The notes under the pieces: generated by a model
The model's input: only the letters and a program-made list of their open reading frames with translations
Databases searched by the model: none
What the model was told of the DNA's origin: nothing
Position numbers and translations under genes: made by a program
DNA from: Pseudonocardia sp. ICBG1293
GTDB taxonomy: Bacteria; Actinomycetota; Actinomycetes; Mycobacteriales; Pseudonocardiaceae
Length of the DNA stretch: 64,000 nt
Direction: 5' to 3'
Assembly (NCBI RefSeq): GCF_020131355.1
Contig: NZ_JAHLEL010000047.1
Span: forward strand, 186,001 to 250,000
Shown here: piece after piece, positions 27,360-35,220 of the stretch
Layout of the letters: each line of letters begins with the position of its first letter
Numbering within the stretch: position 1 is the first letter of the stretch

Positions 27360-28366
27360 TGGAGCCACTGCGCATCGGGATCCTGGGAGCCGCCCGGATC
27401 GCCCGCGAGGCGCTCGTCGACCCCGCCGCGGCCACCGGTGACCGGCTGGTCGCCGTGGCCGCCCGGGACCGGCGTCGCGCCGAGGCCTTCGCCGCCGAGC
27501 ACCGCGTCGAGCGGGTGCACGACGACTACGCGGCGGTCCTCGCCGACCCGGGGGTGGAGGTCGTCTACAACCCGCTCGCCAACGCGCTGCACGGCCCGTG
27601 GAACCTGGCCGCGATCGCAGCCGGCAAGCACGTGCTGAGCGAGAAGCCGTTCGCCGCCAACGCCGAGGAGGCCCGCGAGGTCGCCGCCGCGGCACGCGCG
27701 GCCGGGGTGGTCGTCGTCGAGGGTTTCCACCACGTGCACCACCCGGTGCTGCGCCGGCTCGTGGAGATCGCCGCGTCCGGGGAGATCGGCACCGTGCGCC
27801 GGGTCGAGACGACCTTCGAGATGCCCGCCCCCGACGACGACGACCCGCGCTGGTCGGCCGCGCTCGCGGGCGGCGCGGTGATGGACATCGGCTGCTACGC
27901 CCTGCACGTGCAGCGCACACTGGGCCGGTCGCTGCTCGGCGGAGAGCCCCGGGTGACCGCCGCCGAGGCGACGCAGCGCACCCCCGGCGTCGACGCGCGC
28001 CTGGCCGCGGACCTGGTGTTCCCCTCCGGGGCCACCGGGCGGGCGCGCTGCGACATGGAGGCCGACGGGTTCGCCCTGCCGGCCCGCGTGATCGGCGACG
28101 GCGGCGAGGTCCTGGCCCGCAACTTCGCGCTGCCCACCCACGACGACCGGGTGGAGGTCACCGTCGGCGGCACGACCCGCACCGAGCACCTCGGCACCCG
28201 TCCGACCTACCTCTACCAGCTGGAGGCGCTGCGGGCGCACCTGCGCGCGGGGACGCCGTTCCCGCTGGACCTCGACGACGCCGTCGCCAACGCGGAGCTG
28301 ATCGACGCCGTCTACACGGCCGCCGGGATGGCGCCGCGCCCGCGCCTGCCGGCACCCGTGCACTGA
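27359..28366 (+). CDS. Gfo/Idh/MocA family dehydrogenase
   Basis: The 335-residue protein begins LRIGILGAARIAREALVDPA (Rossmann GxxxxA), followed by VVYNPLANALHGPWNLAAIA and KHVLSEKPFAANAEEAREVA with the EKP motif. The substrate domain is EGFHHVHHPVLRRLVEIA and GGAVMDIGCYALHVQRTLG. Enzymes of this type oxidise sugars, cyclitols or their derivatives. ATG 27359 overlaps the TGA of the ATPase gene, so it is the last gene of the importer operon and probably acts on the imported substrate. It differs clearly from the dehydrogenase at 20308. Confidence 0.85.
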   Translation: MEPLRIGILGAARIAREALVDPAAATGDRLVAVAARDRRRAEAFAAEHRVERVHDDYAAVLADPGVEVVYNPLANALHGPWNLAAIAAGKHVLSEKPFAANAEEAREVAAAARAAGVVVVEGFHHVHHPVLRRLVEIAASGEIGTVRRVETTFEMPAPDDDDPRWSAALAGGAVMDIGCYALHVQRTLGRSLLGGEPRVTAAEATQRTPGVDARLAADLVFPSGATGRARCDMEADGFALPARVIGDGGEVLARNFALPTHDDRVEVTVGGTTRTEHLGTRPTYLYQLEALRAHLRAGTPFPLDLDDAVANAELIDAVYTAAGMAPRPRLPAPVH

Positions 28367-28385
28367 GGGCGCGGAACCGCCGACC

Positions 28386-28401
28386 GCGTTCCGCGGAACG
28401 C
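28386..28401. repeat. Dispersed palindrome CGTTCCGCGGAACG, copy 4, between convergent genes
   Basis: GCGTTCCGCGGAACGC is a perfect 16-base palindrome, 20 bases after the stop of the dehydrogenase gene and just before the stop of the convergent LacI gene. The position suits a bidirectional terminator. Confidence 0.65.
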
Positions 28402-28409
28402 ACCCGTGC

Positions 28410-29420
28410 TCAGCTGCGGGGGCGTGCGGTGCTGCCGCGCGCGATCAACCGCGGCGCGAGGACGACCTCGCGGGCGGTGCCCCGGCCGCCGTCGAGCTGC
28501 TCGGCCAGCAGGTCGAGCACGTGCTCGGCGGTGCCCGGGACGTCCTGGCTGATCGTGGTCAGGTCCACGTGTGCGAGCCGGGACAGCGGGCTGTCGTCGT
28601 AGCCGGCCACCGACACCGTGGCCGGCACGTCGACCCCGGCCCTGGCCAGGGTGTCGAGCAGGCCGACCGCGCAGCGGTCGTTGAACACCGCGACCGCGGT
28701 CGGCAGGGACGTCCCCGCCAGCAGGGTGCGGGCGGCACGGGCACCGTCGGCCTCGCCGTGTCCGCCGGCGACCACCCGCTCGGGCAGCCCGGCGGCGCGC
28801 ATCGCCGCCCGGTAGCCGTCCCGGCGCTCGGCGGCGATCGAGCCCGCGCCACCGTCGACGTGCACGACGTCGCGGTGCCCCAGGCCGAGCAGGTGCCGGG
28901 TCTGCTCCGCGGCGCCGTCGTCATCGGGCACCCGGACGACGTCGACCCCGGCACCGGGCAGCCGCCGCCCGACCGCCACCACCGGCAGCGTCGCGCCGAG
29001 CTCGGCGAGCCGGTCCGCCGGGGCGTCGCTGCCGAGCAGCACCAGCGCCTCGCAGCGGGAGTCGACGAGGGACTCGACCGCACGGCGCTCGTCGCGGACC
29101 GGAGAACGGGCGCCCAGCAGCAGATCGCGGCCGTGCCGCCCGGCGAGGGCGAGCAGCTCCTCCACCAGCTCGGCGTGGTAGGTGGAGCGGATGTCGAGCA
29201 CGACGCCGACGGTGCCGCTGCGCCGGCTCGCCAGCATGCTCGCCGCGCGGTCGGGCCGGTAACCGAGCGCCTCGGCCGCGGCCAGCACCCGCGCACGGGT
29301 CGCCGGGCTGGGACCCGGCGCACCACGGAGCACCAGCGACACCGACGCCGGGGACAACCCGACCTGCGCGGCGACGTCGGCCAGCCGCGGACGCCCCCCT
29401 CCTGGACTTTGTCTTGACAT
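28410..29420 (-). CDS. LacI family transcriptional regulator
   Basis: The 336-residue protein has the HTH RLADVAAQVGLSPASVSLVL, hinge ALGYRPDRAASMLASRRSGT, and an effector domain with DRCAVGLLDTLARAGVDVPA and SVAGYDDSPLSRLAHVDLTT. It is closely similar to the LacI protein at 22422, a paralogue. Its first codons are the motif ATGTCAAGACAAAG. Upstream lie two overlapping AAAGCGCTTT operators (29456-29475), immediately followed by an insertion element. It probably repressed itself and the operon now starting at 32234. Confidence 0.9.
   Translation of the reverse strand: MSRQSPGGGRPRLADVAAQVGLSPASVSLVLRGAPGPSPATRARVLAAAEALGYRPDRAASMLASRRSGTVGVVLDIRSTYHAELVEELLALAGRHGRDLLLGARSPVRDERRAVESLVDSRCEALVLLGSDAPADRLAELGATLPVVAVGRRLPGAGVDVVRVPDDDGAAEQTRHLLGLGHRDVVHVDGGAGSIAAERRDGYRAAMRAAGLPERVVAGGHGEADGARAARTLLAGTSLPTAVAVFNDRCAVGLLDTLARAGVDVPATVSVAGYDDSPLSRLAHVDLTTISQDVPGTAEHVLDLLAEQLDGGRGTAREVVLAPRLIARGSTARPRS
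29407..29420. promoter_or_regulatory. Shared motif CTTTGTCTTGACAT, copy 3
   Basis: Identical 14-mer to 22377-22390. On the plus strand it contains a perfect -35 TTGACA (29414-29419) directed toward the insertion pile-up; a weak -10 (CAGACT) follows at an 18-base spacing. Confidence 0.6.
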
Positions 29421-29453
29421 GACCTCCCCTCGCGCCGCAGACTCGTTCCGGCA

Positions 29454-29476
29454 TTAAAGCGCTTTAAAGCGCTTTA
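29454..29476. promoter_or_regulatory. Double LacI-family operator
   Basis: TTAAAGCGCTTTAAAGCGCT continues into TTA: two perfect AAAGCGCTTT palindromes overlap by a phase of ten bases. AAAGCGCTTT is a classic LacI-family half-site pair with a central CG. The spacing of one helical turn would allow cooperative binding. The insertion element at 29477 begins right at the last base. Confidence 0.8.
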
Positions 29477-29540
29477 GACGTCGTTTCAGAAGTGGTGGGC
29501 CCGGTTCTGCCGGTGACGGCGGGGCTGGCAGCATCGGCTG

Positions 29541-30134
29541 ATGGTCGCGCCTCGTGTGTCTGAGAAGACGAAGATTTTCGAGTTGGAGATCGTCCTGACC
29601 GAGGTGGTGCCGGCGGTCCGGCGTCGGGTGCAGGTGCCGGGCGAGGTCGACTTGGCGGTGTTACACGAGGTGGTGCAGTCAGTGATGGGCTGGACGAACT
29701 CTCATCTGCACGAGTTCGAGATCGTCGGGCGCCGCTACGGGATCCCAGACCCGGACTGGCCCGGACAGGATGTCGCCGACGAGACGAAAGAGAAGCTGTT
29801 TCGGCTGGTCAAGGCTGGTGACCGGTTCGGTTACGTCTACGACTTCGGTGACAACTGGGCCCACGAGATCACCGTCGAGGCGGTCGCGGCCGTCGAGCCG
29901 GGAGTGTGCTATCCGCGATGCGTCGCCGGGCAGGGGGCGTGCCCGCCCGAGGACGTCGGCGGGATCGGGGGGTATGAGGACTTCCAGGCCGTGCTCGCCG
30001 ACCCTGACCATCCCGACCGCGCCGAGCGCCTGGAGTGGGCGGGCGGGCCGTTCGACCCGCACCGCTTCGACCCTGACGAGGCCGACCGGGCCTTGGAGTG
30101 GCTGGCCTGGCGGCCGCTGGCCCCGACCTCGTAG
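29541..30134 (+). CDS. Plasmid pRiA4b ORF-3 family protein (passenger gene)
   Basis: The 197-residue protein has the family pattern: FELEIVLTEVVPAVRRRVQV, then LHEVVQSVMGWTNSHLHEFE, GDRFGYVYDFGDNWAHEITV (about 92-111, the YxYDFGDxWxH signature) and CVAGQGACPPEDVGGIGGYE. These are all hallmark blocks of pRiA4b ORF-3-like proteins. Their function is not known; they are often found near transposases. It lies inside the inverted repeats of the IS element and converges on the transposase gene, with 31 bases between the stops. The lower GC third-base preference compared with flanking genes agrees with horizontal origin. Confidence 0.85.
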   Translation: MVAPRVSEKTKIFELEIVLTEVVPAVRRRVQVPGEVDLAVLHEVVQSVMGWTNSHLHEFEIVGRRYGIPDPDWPGQDVADETKEKLFRLVKAGDRFGYVYDFGDNWAHEITVEAVAAVEPGVCYPRCVAGQGACPPEDVGGIGGYEDFQAVLADPDHPDRAERLEWAGGPFDPHRFDPDEADRALEWLAWRPLAPTS

Positions 30135-30165
30135 GCGAGTGCCTCAGCGAGGGCTGGGTCGACCA

Positions 30166-31011
30166 TCACTTCGGCTTCGGCTTCGGCTTGGTGAGGCGGC
30201 GGTGGCAGATCAGGGCGCAGGCCAGCGATAACAGCGCGGTGATCGTGGATTCGGCGCGGTCGTAGCGCAGCGCGAGGCGGCGGAAGTCCAGCAGCCAGGA
30301 CATGGTGCACTCGACGACCCAGCGGACCCGCCCGAGCCGGGTGGAGTCCTCGATCCCGCGCCGGGCGATCCGCACCCCGATCCCACGCCCACTCAGGTAG
30401 CGGCGGCAGCGGGGATAGTCGTAGCCCTTGTCGGCGTGCACCTTGTCCGGCCGACGTCGCGGACGCCCCGGCTGTCCCGCCCGTTCGCGGACGCCGGGGT
30501 TGGTGTCCAGCAGCGGGGCGAGCATCCGACTGTCGTGGGCGTTCGCCCCGGTGACCAGCGCATGCAGCGGGAGCCCGCCTCGGTCGCAGAGCACGTGGTA
30601 CTTGCTGCCCGCCTTCCCGCGATCGGTCGGCGAGGGCCCGGTGGCCTCGCCGCGGCGCTTGGCCCGCACGCTCACGCTGTCCACCGCCGCCCGCGACCAG
30701 TCCAGCAGGCCCTGCTGGGCGAGGCGGTCGAGCATCACCCGGTGCAGCTGGGCCCAGACCCCGGCCTGCTGCCACTGCCGTAGCCGCCGCCAGCAGGTCA
30801 CTCCGGACCCACAGCCGAGCTCGGCGGGCAGCGCGTTCCAGCTGATCCCGGTCTTGAGCACGAACACGATCCCGGCCAGAGCGGCCCGATCCGGCACCCG
30901 CGGACGGCCTGTCCGTCCCCGCTTGTGCTTGCGCGGCTTGGGCAGCAGCGGCTCCACCAGCGCCCACAGCTCGTCGCTCACCAATCGCTCGACACAAGAT
31001 CGCCGCGCCAC
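30166..31011 (-). CDS. IS5 family transposase
   Basis: The 281-residue transposase has an N-terminal DUF4096-like domain (SDELWALVEPLLPKPRKHKR, IVFVLKTGISWNALPAELG). Its DDE catalytic core is AAVDSVSVRAKRRGE (first D), VHADKGYDYPRCRRYL (second D) and WVVECTMSWLLDFRRLALRY (E). It ends in an unusual KPKPKPK tail encoded by GGCTTC repeats at 30172-30191. All three acidic residues are present, so it may be active, and it may mobilise the 121-bp MITE at 32068, which has the same ends. Confidence 0.9.
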   Translation of the reverse strand: MARRSCVERLVSDELWALVEPLLPKPRKHKRGRTGRPRVPDRAALAGIVFVLKTGISWNALPAELGCGSGVTCWRRLRQWQQAGVWAQLHRVMLDRLAQQGLLDWSRAAVDSVSVRAKRRGEATGPSPTDRGKAGSKYHVLCDRGGLPLHALVTGANAHDSRMLAPLLDTNPGVRERAGQPGRPRRRPDKVHADKGYDYPRCRRYLSGRGIGVRIARRGIEDSTRLGRVRWVVECTMSWLLDFRRLALRYDRAESTITALLSLACALICHRRLTKPKPKPK

Positions 31012-31083
31012 GACCGGACATGATCAGCTACCAGCGCCGATCCACACAGGACCGACACGCCGACTTCTGAAACGACCTCTTAA

Positions 31084-32064
31084 GAGCGTCCGGCGATTGA
31101 TGGTTATCGGAGTCGACGGGTCGTGGGTCGGGTTGTCCAGCGGTAGCGGCTGCGGGCACGGTTGATCAGCCGGCGGATCACGGTGAGCGCGGCGGCGAGG
31201 TCGAGGTAGAACTCGACGATGATCTTCCGGCGATCGGTGAACCGGCGCAGCTTGCCGTAGCCGTTCATCCAGGAATGGGTGCGCTCGACCGGCCACCGCT
31301 TACCGACCTGGATCGGGGCGGGCCGGCCCTTGGTGGCGATCTGTGCGTCGAACCCGAGTCGTTCGAGCAGATCGCGGGTCTTGCCTGAGTCATAGCCCCG
31401 GTCCAGGTGCAGGCACGGTCGCTCGGGCAGCGGCCCGATCATGTCGTAGATCCCGATCAGGGTCGGTTTCAGCAACGGCGAGTCGTGGTCATTGGCGCGG
31501 GCGCTGATCAGGTGCAGCGGGATCCCCGCACCGTCGCAGACCACGGAGCGTTTGGTGCCCTGTTTGCCCCGGTCGACCGGGTTACAGCCGGCGCCCTCGC
31601 CACCGCAGGGAGCCTTGGTGATCGCTCCGTCGGCAGACAGATCGTCGAGGTCGAGACCGATCATCTGGTCATAGCCGGCCAGCGCGGCCCGAAGGACCTG
31701 CTCCCCGACGCCAGCGGCGGCCCACTGGGCGAGACGGCGGCGGATCGTGCGGTCCGAGCAGCCGGGGGTGGCAATGCGTTCGTAGCCGCTGCCGTGCACC
31801 AACGCCGCGAGCACGTGCTCGAACACCAGGCGGTCGGGGATACGGCGGCGGTGACATCCCCACGGATGGGCCGGGTCGAACTCCGGGCGCCGCTCTGCCT
31901 CGATCAGGGCAGCGAACTCGACCCAGAGGGGGTCAATCAGCGATTCTGGCAATAGAGGCACGGACCCTCCAGGCGACCATCAGGACATCAGCAATCCCAT
32001 GATCACTTGCAGGTCCGTGTCTCTACCAACACCGACACACGGCCACCTCTACTGCCGGACGCTC
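31084..32064. mobile_element. IS5-family insertion sequence
   Basis: The 981-base element has terminal inverted repeats starting GAGCGTCCGGC at both ends and TAA duplications at 31081-31083 and 32065-32067. It carries a single transposase gene. It lies between the passenger-carrying IS and the MITE; the flanking TAA copies overlap the duplications of both neighbours. Confidence 0.85.
31104..31961 (-). CDS. IS5 family transposase
   Basis: The 285-residue protein has an N-terminal helical domain (LIDPLWVEFAALIEAERRPE, HPWGCHRRRIPDRLVFEHVL) and DDE core segments LDDLSADGAITKAPCGGEG, CLHLDRGYDSGKTRDLLERL and WPVERTHSWMNGYGKLRRFT. It is similar in layout to the transposase at 55165 (same ADGAITKAP and DRGYDSGKTRD blocks) but not identical. 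Catalytic D, D and E are present. It fills the IS at 31084-32064. Confidence 0.9.
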   Translation of the reverse strand: MPLLPESLIDPLWVEFAALIEAERRPEFDPAHPWGCHRRRIPDRLVFEHVLAALVHGSGYERIATPGCSDRTIRRRLAQWAAAGVGEQVLRAALAGYDQMIGLDLDDLSADGAITKAPCGGEGAGCNPVDRGKQGTKRSVVCDGAGIPLHLISARANDHDSPLLKPTLIGIYDMIGPLPERPCLHLDRGYDSGKTRDLLERLGFDAQIATKGRPAPIQVGKRWPVERTHSWMNGYGKLRRFTDRRKIIVEFYLDLAAALTVIRRLINRARSRYRWTTRPTTRRLR

Positions 32065-32067
32065 TAA

Positions 32068-32188
32068 GAGGTCGTTTCAGAACGACTTGTCGAGTTTCCA
32101 TTGACCCCTCGACGACAGATCAAACGGCAGGTCAGATAGCCGCTTGTCGTCTACAACAGACACGTCGACCTCGTTCTGAAATGACCTC
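32068..32188. mobile_element. 121-bp MITE with the ends of the passenger-carrying IS
   Basis: The element starts GAGGTCGTTTCAGAACGA and ends with the inverted TCGTTCTGAAATGACCTC (one mismatch). It is flanked by direct TAA repeats (32065-32067, 32189-32191). The outer 15 bases equal the right end of the IS at 29477-31079. It has no gene, so it is a non-autonomous derivative. Confidence 0.8.
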
Positions 32189-32233
32189 TAAGGCGCTGAC
32201 CGGTAGCTCACCGCCGAGCCCGAGGAGAGCGGT

Positions 32234-33424
32234 ATGACCCGCACCGTCACCCCGACCCCTGCCGCCTGGCTCGACCCGGCCGACGCCCGCGTCCAGGACC
32301 TCCGGGCCCACGTCGAGCGCCCGGCCGATCCGGCGGCGCTCCCCCGCGCCCGGCACATCGACCAGGGCGTCCCCGTCTACGACGCCGCCGCGCTCGTCGC
32401 CGAGGCCGCCACCGGCCCGGCCGGTCGTCGCGCCGTGCAGGCCGAGCTCGCCGGGGCGCTGGCCGACGGGCCGGGCGTCGTCGTGCTGTCCGGGGCCTTC
32501 GCCGCCACCGAGCTCGACCCCGTCACCGCCGAGTTCGAGGCGATCGTCGCCGAGCAGCGCGCGTCCGGCGCGACCGTCGGGGACCACTTCGCGACCGCGG
32601 GCGCCAACGACCGGATCTGGAACGCCCTGGAGAAGCTGGCGGTCCGCGCACCCGCCGCGTTCACCGCCTACTACGCCAACCCCGCGACCGCACTGGTCTG
32701 CGAGGCCTGGCTCGGCCCCGGCTACCAGGTCACCTCCCAGGTCAACGTGGTGAACCCGGGCGGGGCCGCGCAGAGCCCGCACCGCGACTACCACCTCGGC
32801 TTCATGGACGCCGCCGGAGCCGCCCGCTACCCCGCGCACGTCCACCGCCTGTCCCCCGCGCTGACCCTGCAGGGCGCCGTCGCGCACACCGACATGCCGG
32901 TCGGGACCGGACCGACGATGTACCTGCCCGGGTCGCAGACCTATCCGCACGGCTACCTCGTCGCCGACCGCGAGGACTTCCGCGCCTACTTCGCCGAGCA
33001 CCACGTGCAGCTGCCGCTGTCCCGGGGCGACGCCGTGTTCTTCAACCCCGCGCTGCTGCACGGCGCCGGGCACAACCGCTCCGCCGACGTCCGGCGCACG
33101 GCGAACCTCCTGCAGGTCTCCTCGGCGTTCGGCCGGGCGATGGAGAGCGTCGACCGCGGCGTCGTCGCCCGCGCCGTGTTCGGCGCGCTCACCGCGATGC
33201 GGTCCGCCGGGGTCGCCGACGACCTGGTCGCCAACGCCGTCGCCGCGGCCGCCGAGGGCTATGCCTTCCCCACCGACCTCGACGCCGACCCGCCGGTCGA
33301 CGGGCTCGCCCCGCCCTCGCCCGCCGAGGTCCTGCTGCGCGCGGTCCGCGAGGGCTGGACCCCGGAGCGGCTCGACGACGTGCTGGCCGGCCAGGTCGCG
33401 CGCCGCCGCGGGGTGGCGTCGTGA
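32234..33424 (+). CDS. Phytanoyl-CoA dioxygenase (PhyH) family protein
   Basis: The 396-residue protein is a predicted Fe(II)/2-oxoglutarate dioxygenase. The metal-binding HxD lies in AAQSPHRDYHLGFMDAAG (about 178-195), the distal His in FNPALLHGAGHNRSADVRR (about 272-290), and the double-stranded beta-helix part is TMYLPGSQTYPHGYLVADR. The length is greater than usual because of N- and C-terminal extensions. It is the first gene of a catabolic operon with two SDRs, a 3-hydroxyacyl-CoA dehydrogenase-like enzyme and an MFS transporter. It would hydroxylate the substrate; the substrate is unknown. Confidence 0.85.
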   Translation: MTRTVTPTPAAWLDPADARVQDLRAHVERPADPAALPRARHIDQGVPVYDAAALVAEAATGPAGRRAVQAELAGALADGPGVVVLSGAFAATELDPVTAEFEAIVAEQRASGATVGDHFATAGANDRIWNALEKLAVRAPAAFTAYYANPATALVCEAWLGPGYQVTSQVNVVNPGGAAQSPHRDYHLGFMDAAGAARYPAHVHRLSPALTLQGAVAHTDMPVGTGPTMYLPGSQTYPHGYLVADREDFRAYFAEHHVQLPLSRGDAVFFNPALLHGAGHNRSADVRRTANLLQVSSAFGRAMESVDRGVVARAVFGALTAMRSAGVADDLVANAVAAAAEGYAFPTDLDADPPVDGLAPPSPAEVLLRAVREGWTPERLDDVLAGQVARRRGVAS

Positions 33425-34203
33425 GCGGGCTGCTCGACGGCCGGGTCGTGCTCGTCGCCGGCGGCACGACCGGGGTCGGCGCCGCCTGCGCCCGGACCGC
33501 GGCCCGCGAGGGTGCCGCGGGCGTCGTGGTCACCGGCCGCCGCCCGGAGCCGGGCGCGACGCTCGTGGCCGAGCTCGCGGAGCAGGGCGTACCCGCACTG
33601 TCGGTGCCCGGCGACGTCGCCGACCCGCACGCCTGCCGGGCCGCCGTCGACGCCGCCGTCGCGGAGTTCGGCCGGGTCGACTGCCTGGTCACCGCGGCCG
33701 GTCTGACCGACCGTGGCACCCTGCTCGACACCACGCCGGACCTGTTCGACGCCCATGTCGCGGTCAACCTGCGCGGCCCGTTCTTCCTGATGCAGGCCGC
33801 CGTCGCCGACATGGTGCACCGCGGCGCGCCGGGCACGGTCGTCGCGATCGTGTCCGAGGCCGCACACGGCGGGGCCCCCGTGCTCGCGCCCTACGTCGCG
33901 GCCAAGGCCGGTCTCGCCGGGCTGATCCGCAACGCCGCGCACGCGCACCGCTTCGACCGCATCCGGATCAACGGTCTGGCCATCGGCTGGACCGACACCG
34001 AGGGCGAGGACGCCACCCAGCGCCGCTTCCACGGCGCGGGCGACGACTGGCGCGAGCGCGCCGGCGCCCGGCTCCCGATGGGCCGCCTCGCCTCCGCCCA
34101 GGACGCGGCCGAGGCCGTCGTCTTCCTGCTCTCGGACCGCTCCGGCGTGGTCACCGGCTCGGTCCTGGACTGGGACCAGCAGGTCGTCGGCGCCCACGAC
34201 TGA
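33421..34203 (+). CDS. SDR family oxidoreductase
   Basis: The 260-residue SDR has cofactor motif VVLVAGGTTGVGAACARTAA (about 9-28), the NNAG-equivalent LVTAAGLTDRGTLLDT, and catalytic Tyr and Lys in LAPYVAAKAGLAGLIRNAA (about 157-163). C-terminal VFLLSDRSGVVTGSVLDWDQ is the classical SDR substrate-loop end. The GTG start overlaps the PhyH stop. It probably oxidises the hydroxyl introduced by the dioxygenase. Confidence 0.85.
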   Translation: MSGLLDGRVVLVAGGTTGVGAACARTAAREGAAGVVVTGRRPEPGATLVAELAEQGVPALSVPGDVADPHACRAAVDAAVAEFGRVDCLVTAAGLTDRGTLLDTTPDLFDAHVAVNLRGPFFLMQAAVADMVHRGAPGTVVAIVSEAAHGGAPVLAPYVAAKAGLAGLIRNAAHAHRFDRIRINGLAIGWTDTEGEDATQRRFHGAGDDWRERAGARLPMGRLASAQDAAEAVVFLLSDRSGVVTGSVLDWDQQVVGAHD

Positions 34204-34245
34204 GCTCCACGACCGACCGACCACGAACCACCCGGAGGACCGGTC

Positions 34246-35220
34246 ATGACACTCTCCGGACGCACCGTCGCGGTGATCGGCAGCGGCTACATGGGCGGTG
34301 GGATCGCCCAGGTCCTGGCCCTGGCCGGCGCCCGGGTCCGGCTCGCCGACGTCGACGCCGGCACCGCGGCGGCCGACCGGGACCGGCTGGTGCGGGAGGC
34401 CGACGCCTTCGCCGCCGACGGGCTGTTCCCCGCCCACGCCGCGGACACGGTCGCCGAGCAGGTCGGCGCCGCGGCGTCCTACGAGGACGCCGTCGACGGC
34501 GCGGACTTCGTCGAGGAGGCCGTGCCGGAGCGGATCGAGGTCAAGCACGACGTGCTGCGGCGGGTCTCGGCCGCCGCGGCACCGGACGCGGTCATCGGCT
34601 CGAACACCTCCACCATCCTGATCGGCCGGATCGCCGAGGCGGTGCAGCGGCCCGAGCGCTTCCTCGGCGTGCACTTCTCCAACCCGGCACCGTTCATCCC
34701 CGGGGTCGAGGTCATCGCCCACGCCGGTACCGACCCGGCGATCCTGCCCGGTGTCGAGGACCTCGTGCGGGCCGTCGGCAAGCAGCCCGCCCGGATCTCC
34801 GACGCCGACGGCTTCGTGCTCAACCGGCTGCAGTACGCCCTGTTCTCCGAGGCCTCCCAGCTGGTGGACGAGGGCGTCGCGAGCGCGGAGGACGTCGACA
34901 CGATCGTCCGCACCACCTTCGGTTTCCGGCTCCCGTTCTTCGGCCCGTTCGCGATCGCCGACATGGCGGGTCTCGACGTCTACGCCTTCTGTTTCGCCTC
35001 CCTGCAGGGACGCTGGCCGGAGCGCTTCGCGACCCCGCGGGCCCTGGCCGAGCACGTCGAGAACGGCAGGCTGGGCACCAAGTCCGGCGGCGGGTTCCTC
35101 GACGTGCCCGCCGACCGGGTCCCCGAGCTCGTCGCCTACCGCAACCGGGCCTACGCCCGGATGGCGCAGCTGCTCGACGAGCTCGGGCCGGCCCCGCTGG
35201 GCGGGGAGGACCGGTCGTGA
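34246..35220 (+). CDS. 3-hydroxyacyl-CoA dehydrogenase family protein
   Basis: The 324-residue protein starts TVAVIGSGYMGGGIAQVLAL (GxGxxG, about 7-20), followed by DFVEEAVPERIEVKHDVLRR and DAVIGSNTSTILIGRIAEAV. The dehydrogenase signature is FLGVHFSNPAPFIPGVEVIA (HxxNP, about 142-160). The C-terminal domain is GFVLNRLQYALFSEASQLVD and FGFRLPFFGPFAIADMAGLD. HAD, L-carnitine dehydrogenase and lambda-crystallin-type enzymes share this layout. Its partners (dioxygenase, SDRs, MFS) suggest oxidation of a hydroxy acid. Confidence 0.85.
   Translation: MTLSGRTVAVIGSGYMGGGIAQVLALAGARVRLADVDAGTAAADRDRLVREADAFAADGLFPAHAADTVAEQVGAAASYEDAVDGADFVEEAVPERIEVKHDVLRRVSAAAAPDAVIGSNTSTILIGRIAEAVQRPERFLGVHFSNPAPFIPGVEVIAHAGTDPAILPGVEDLVRAVGKQPARISDADGFVLNRLQYALFSEASQLVDEGVASAEDVDTIVRTTFGFRLPFFGPFAIADMAGLDVYAFCFASLQGRWPERFATPRALAEHVENGRLGTKSGGGFLDVPADRVPELVAYRNRAYARMAQLLDELGPAPLGGEDRS

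Larger units (their letters stand above)
29477..31079. mobile_element. IS5-like element with pRiA4b ORF-3 passenger gene
   Basis: The ends are inverted: GACGTCGTTTCAGAAGT at the left and, as reverse complement, GAGGTCGTTTCAGAAGT at the right. Direct TTA repeats flank it (29474-29476 and 31080-31082). It is 1603 bases long and contains two convergent genes, a pRiA4b ORF-3 family gene and an IS5-family transposase. The 3-base T-A target duplication fits the IS1031/IS903-like side of the IS5 family. The passenger gene is the unusual part. Confidence 0.8.
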
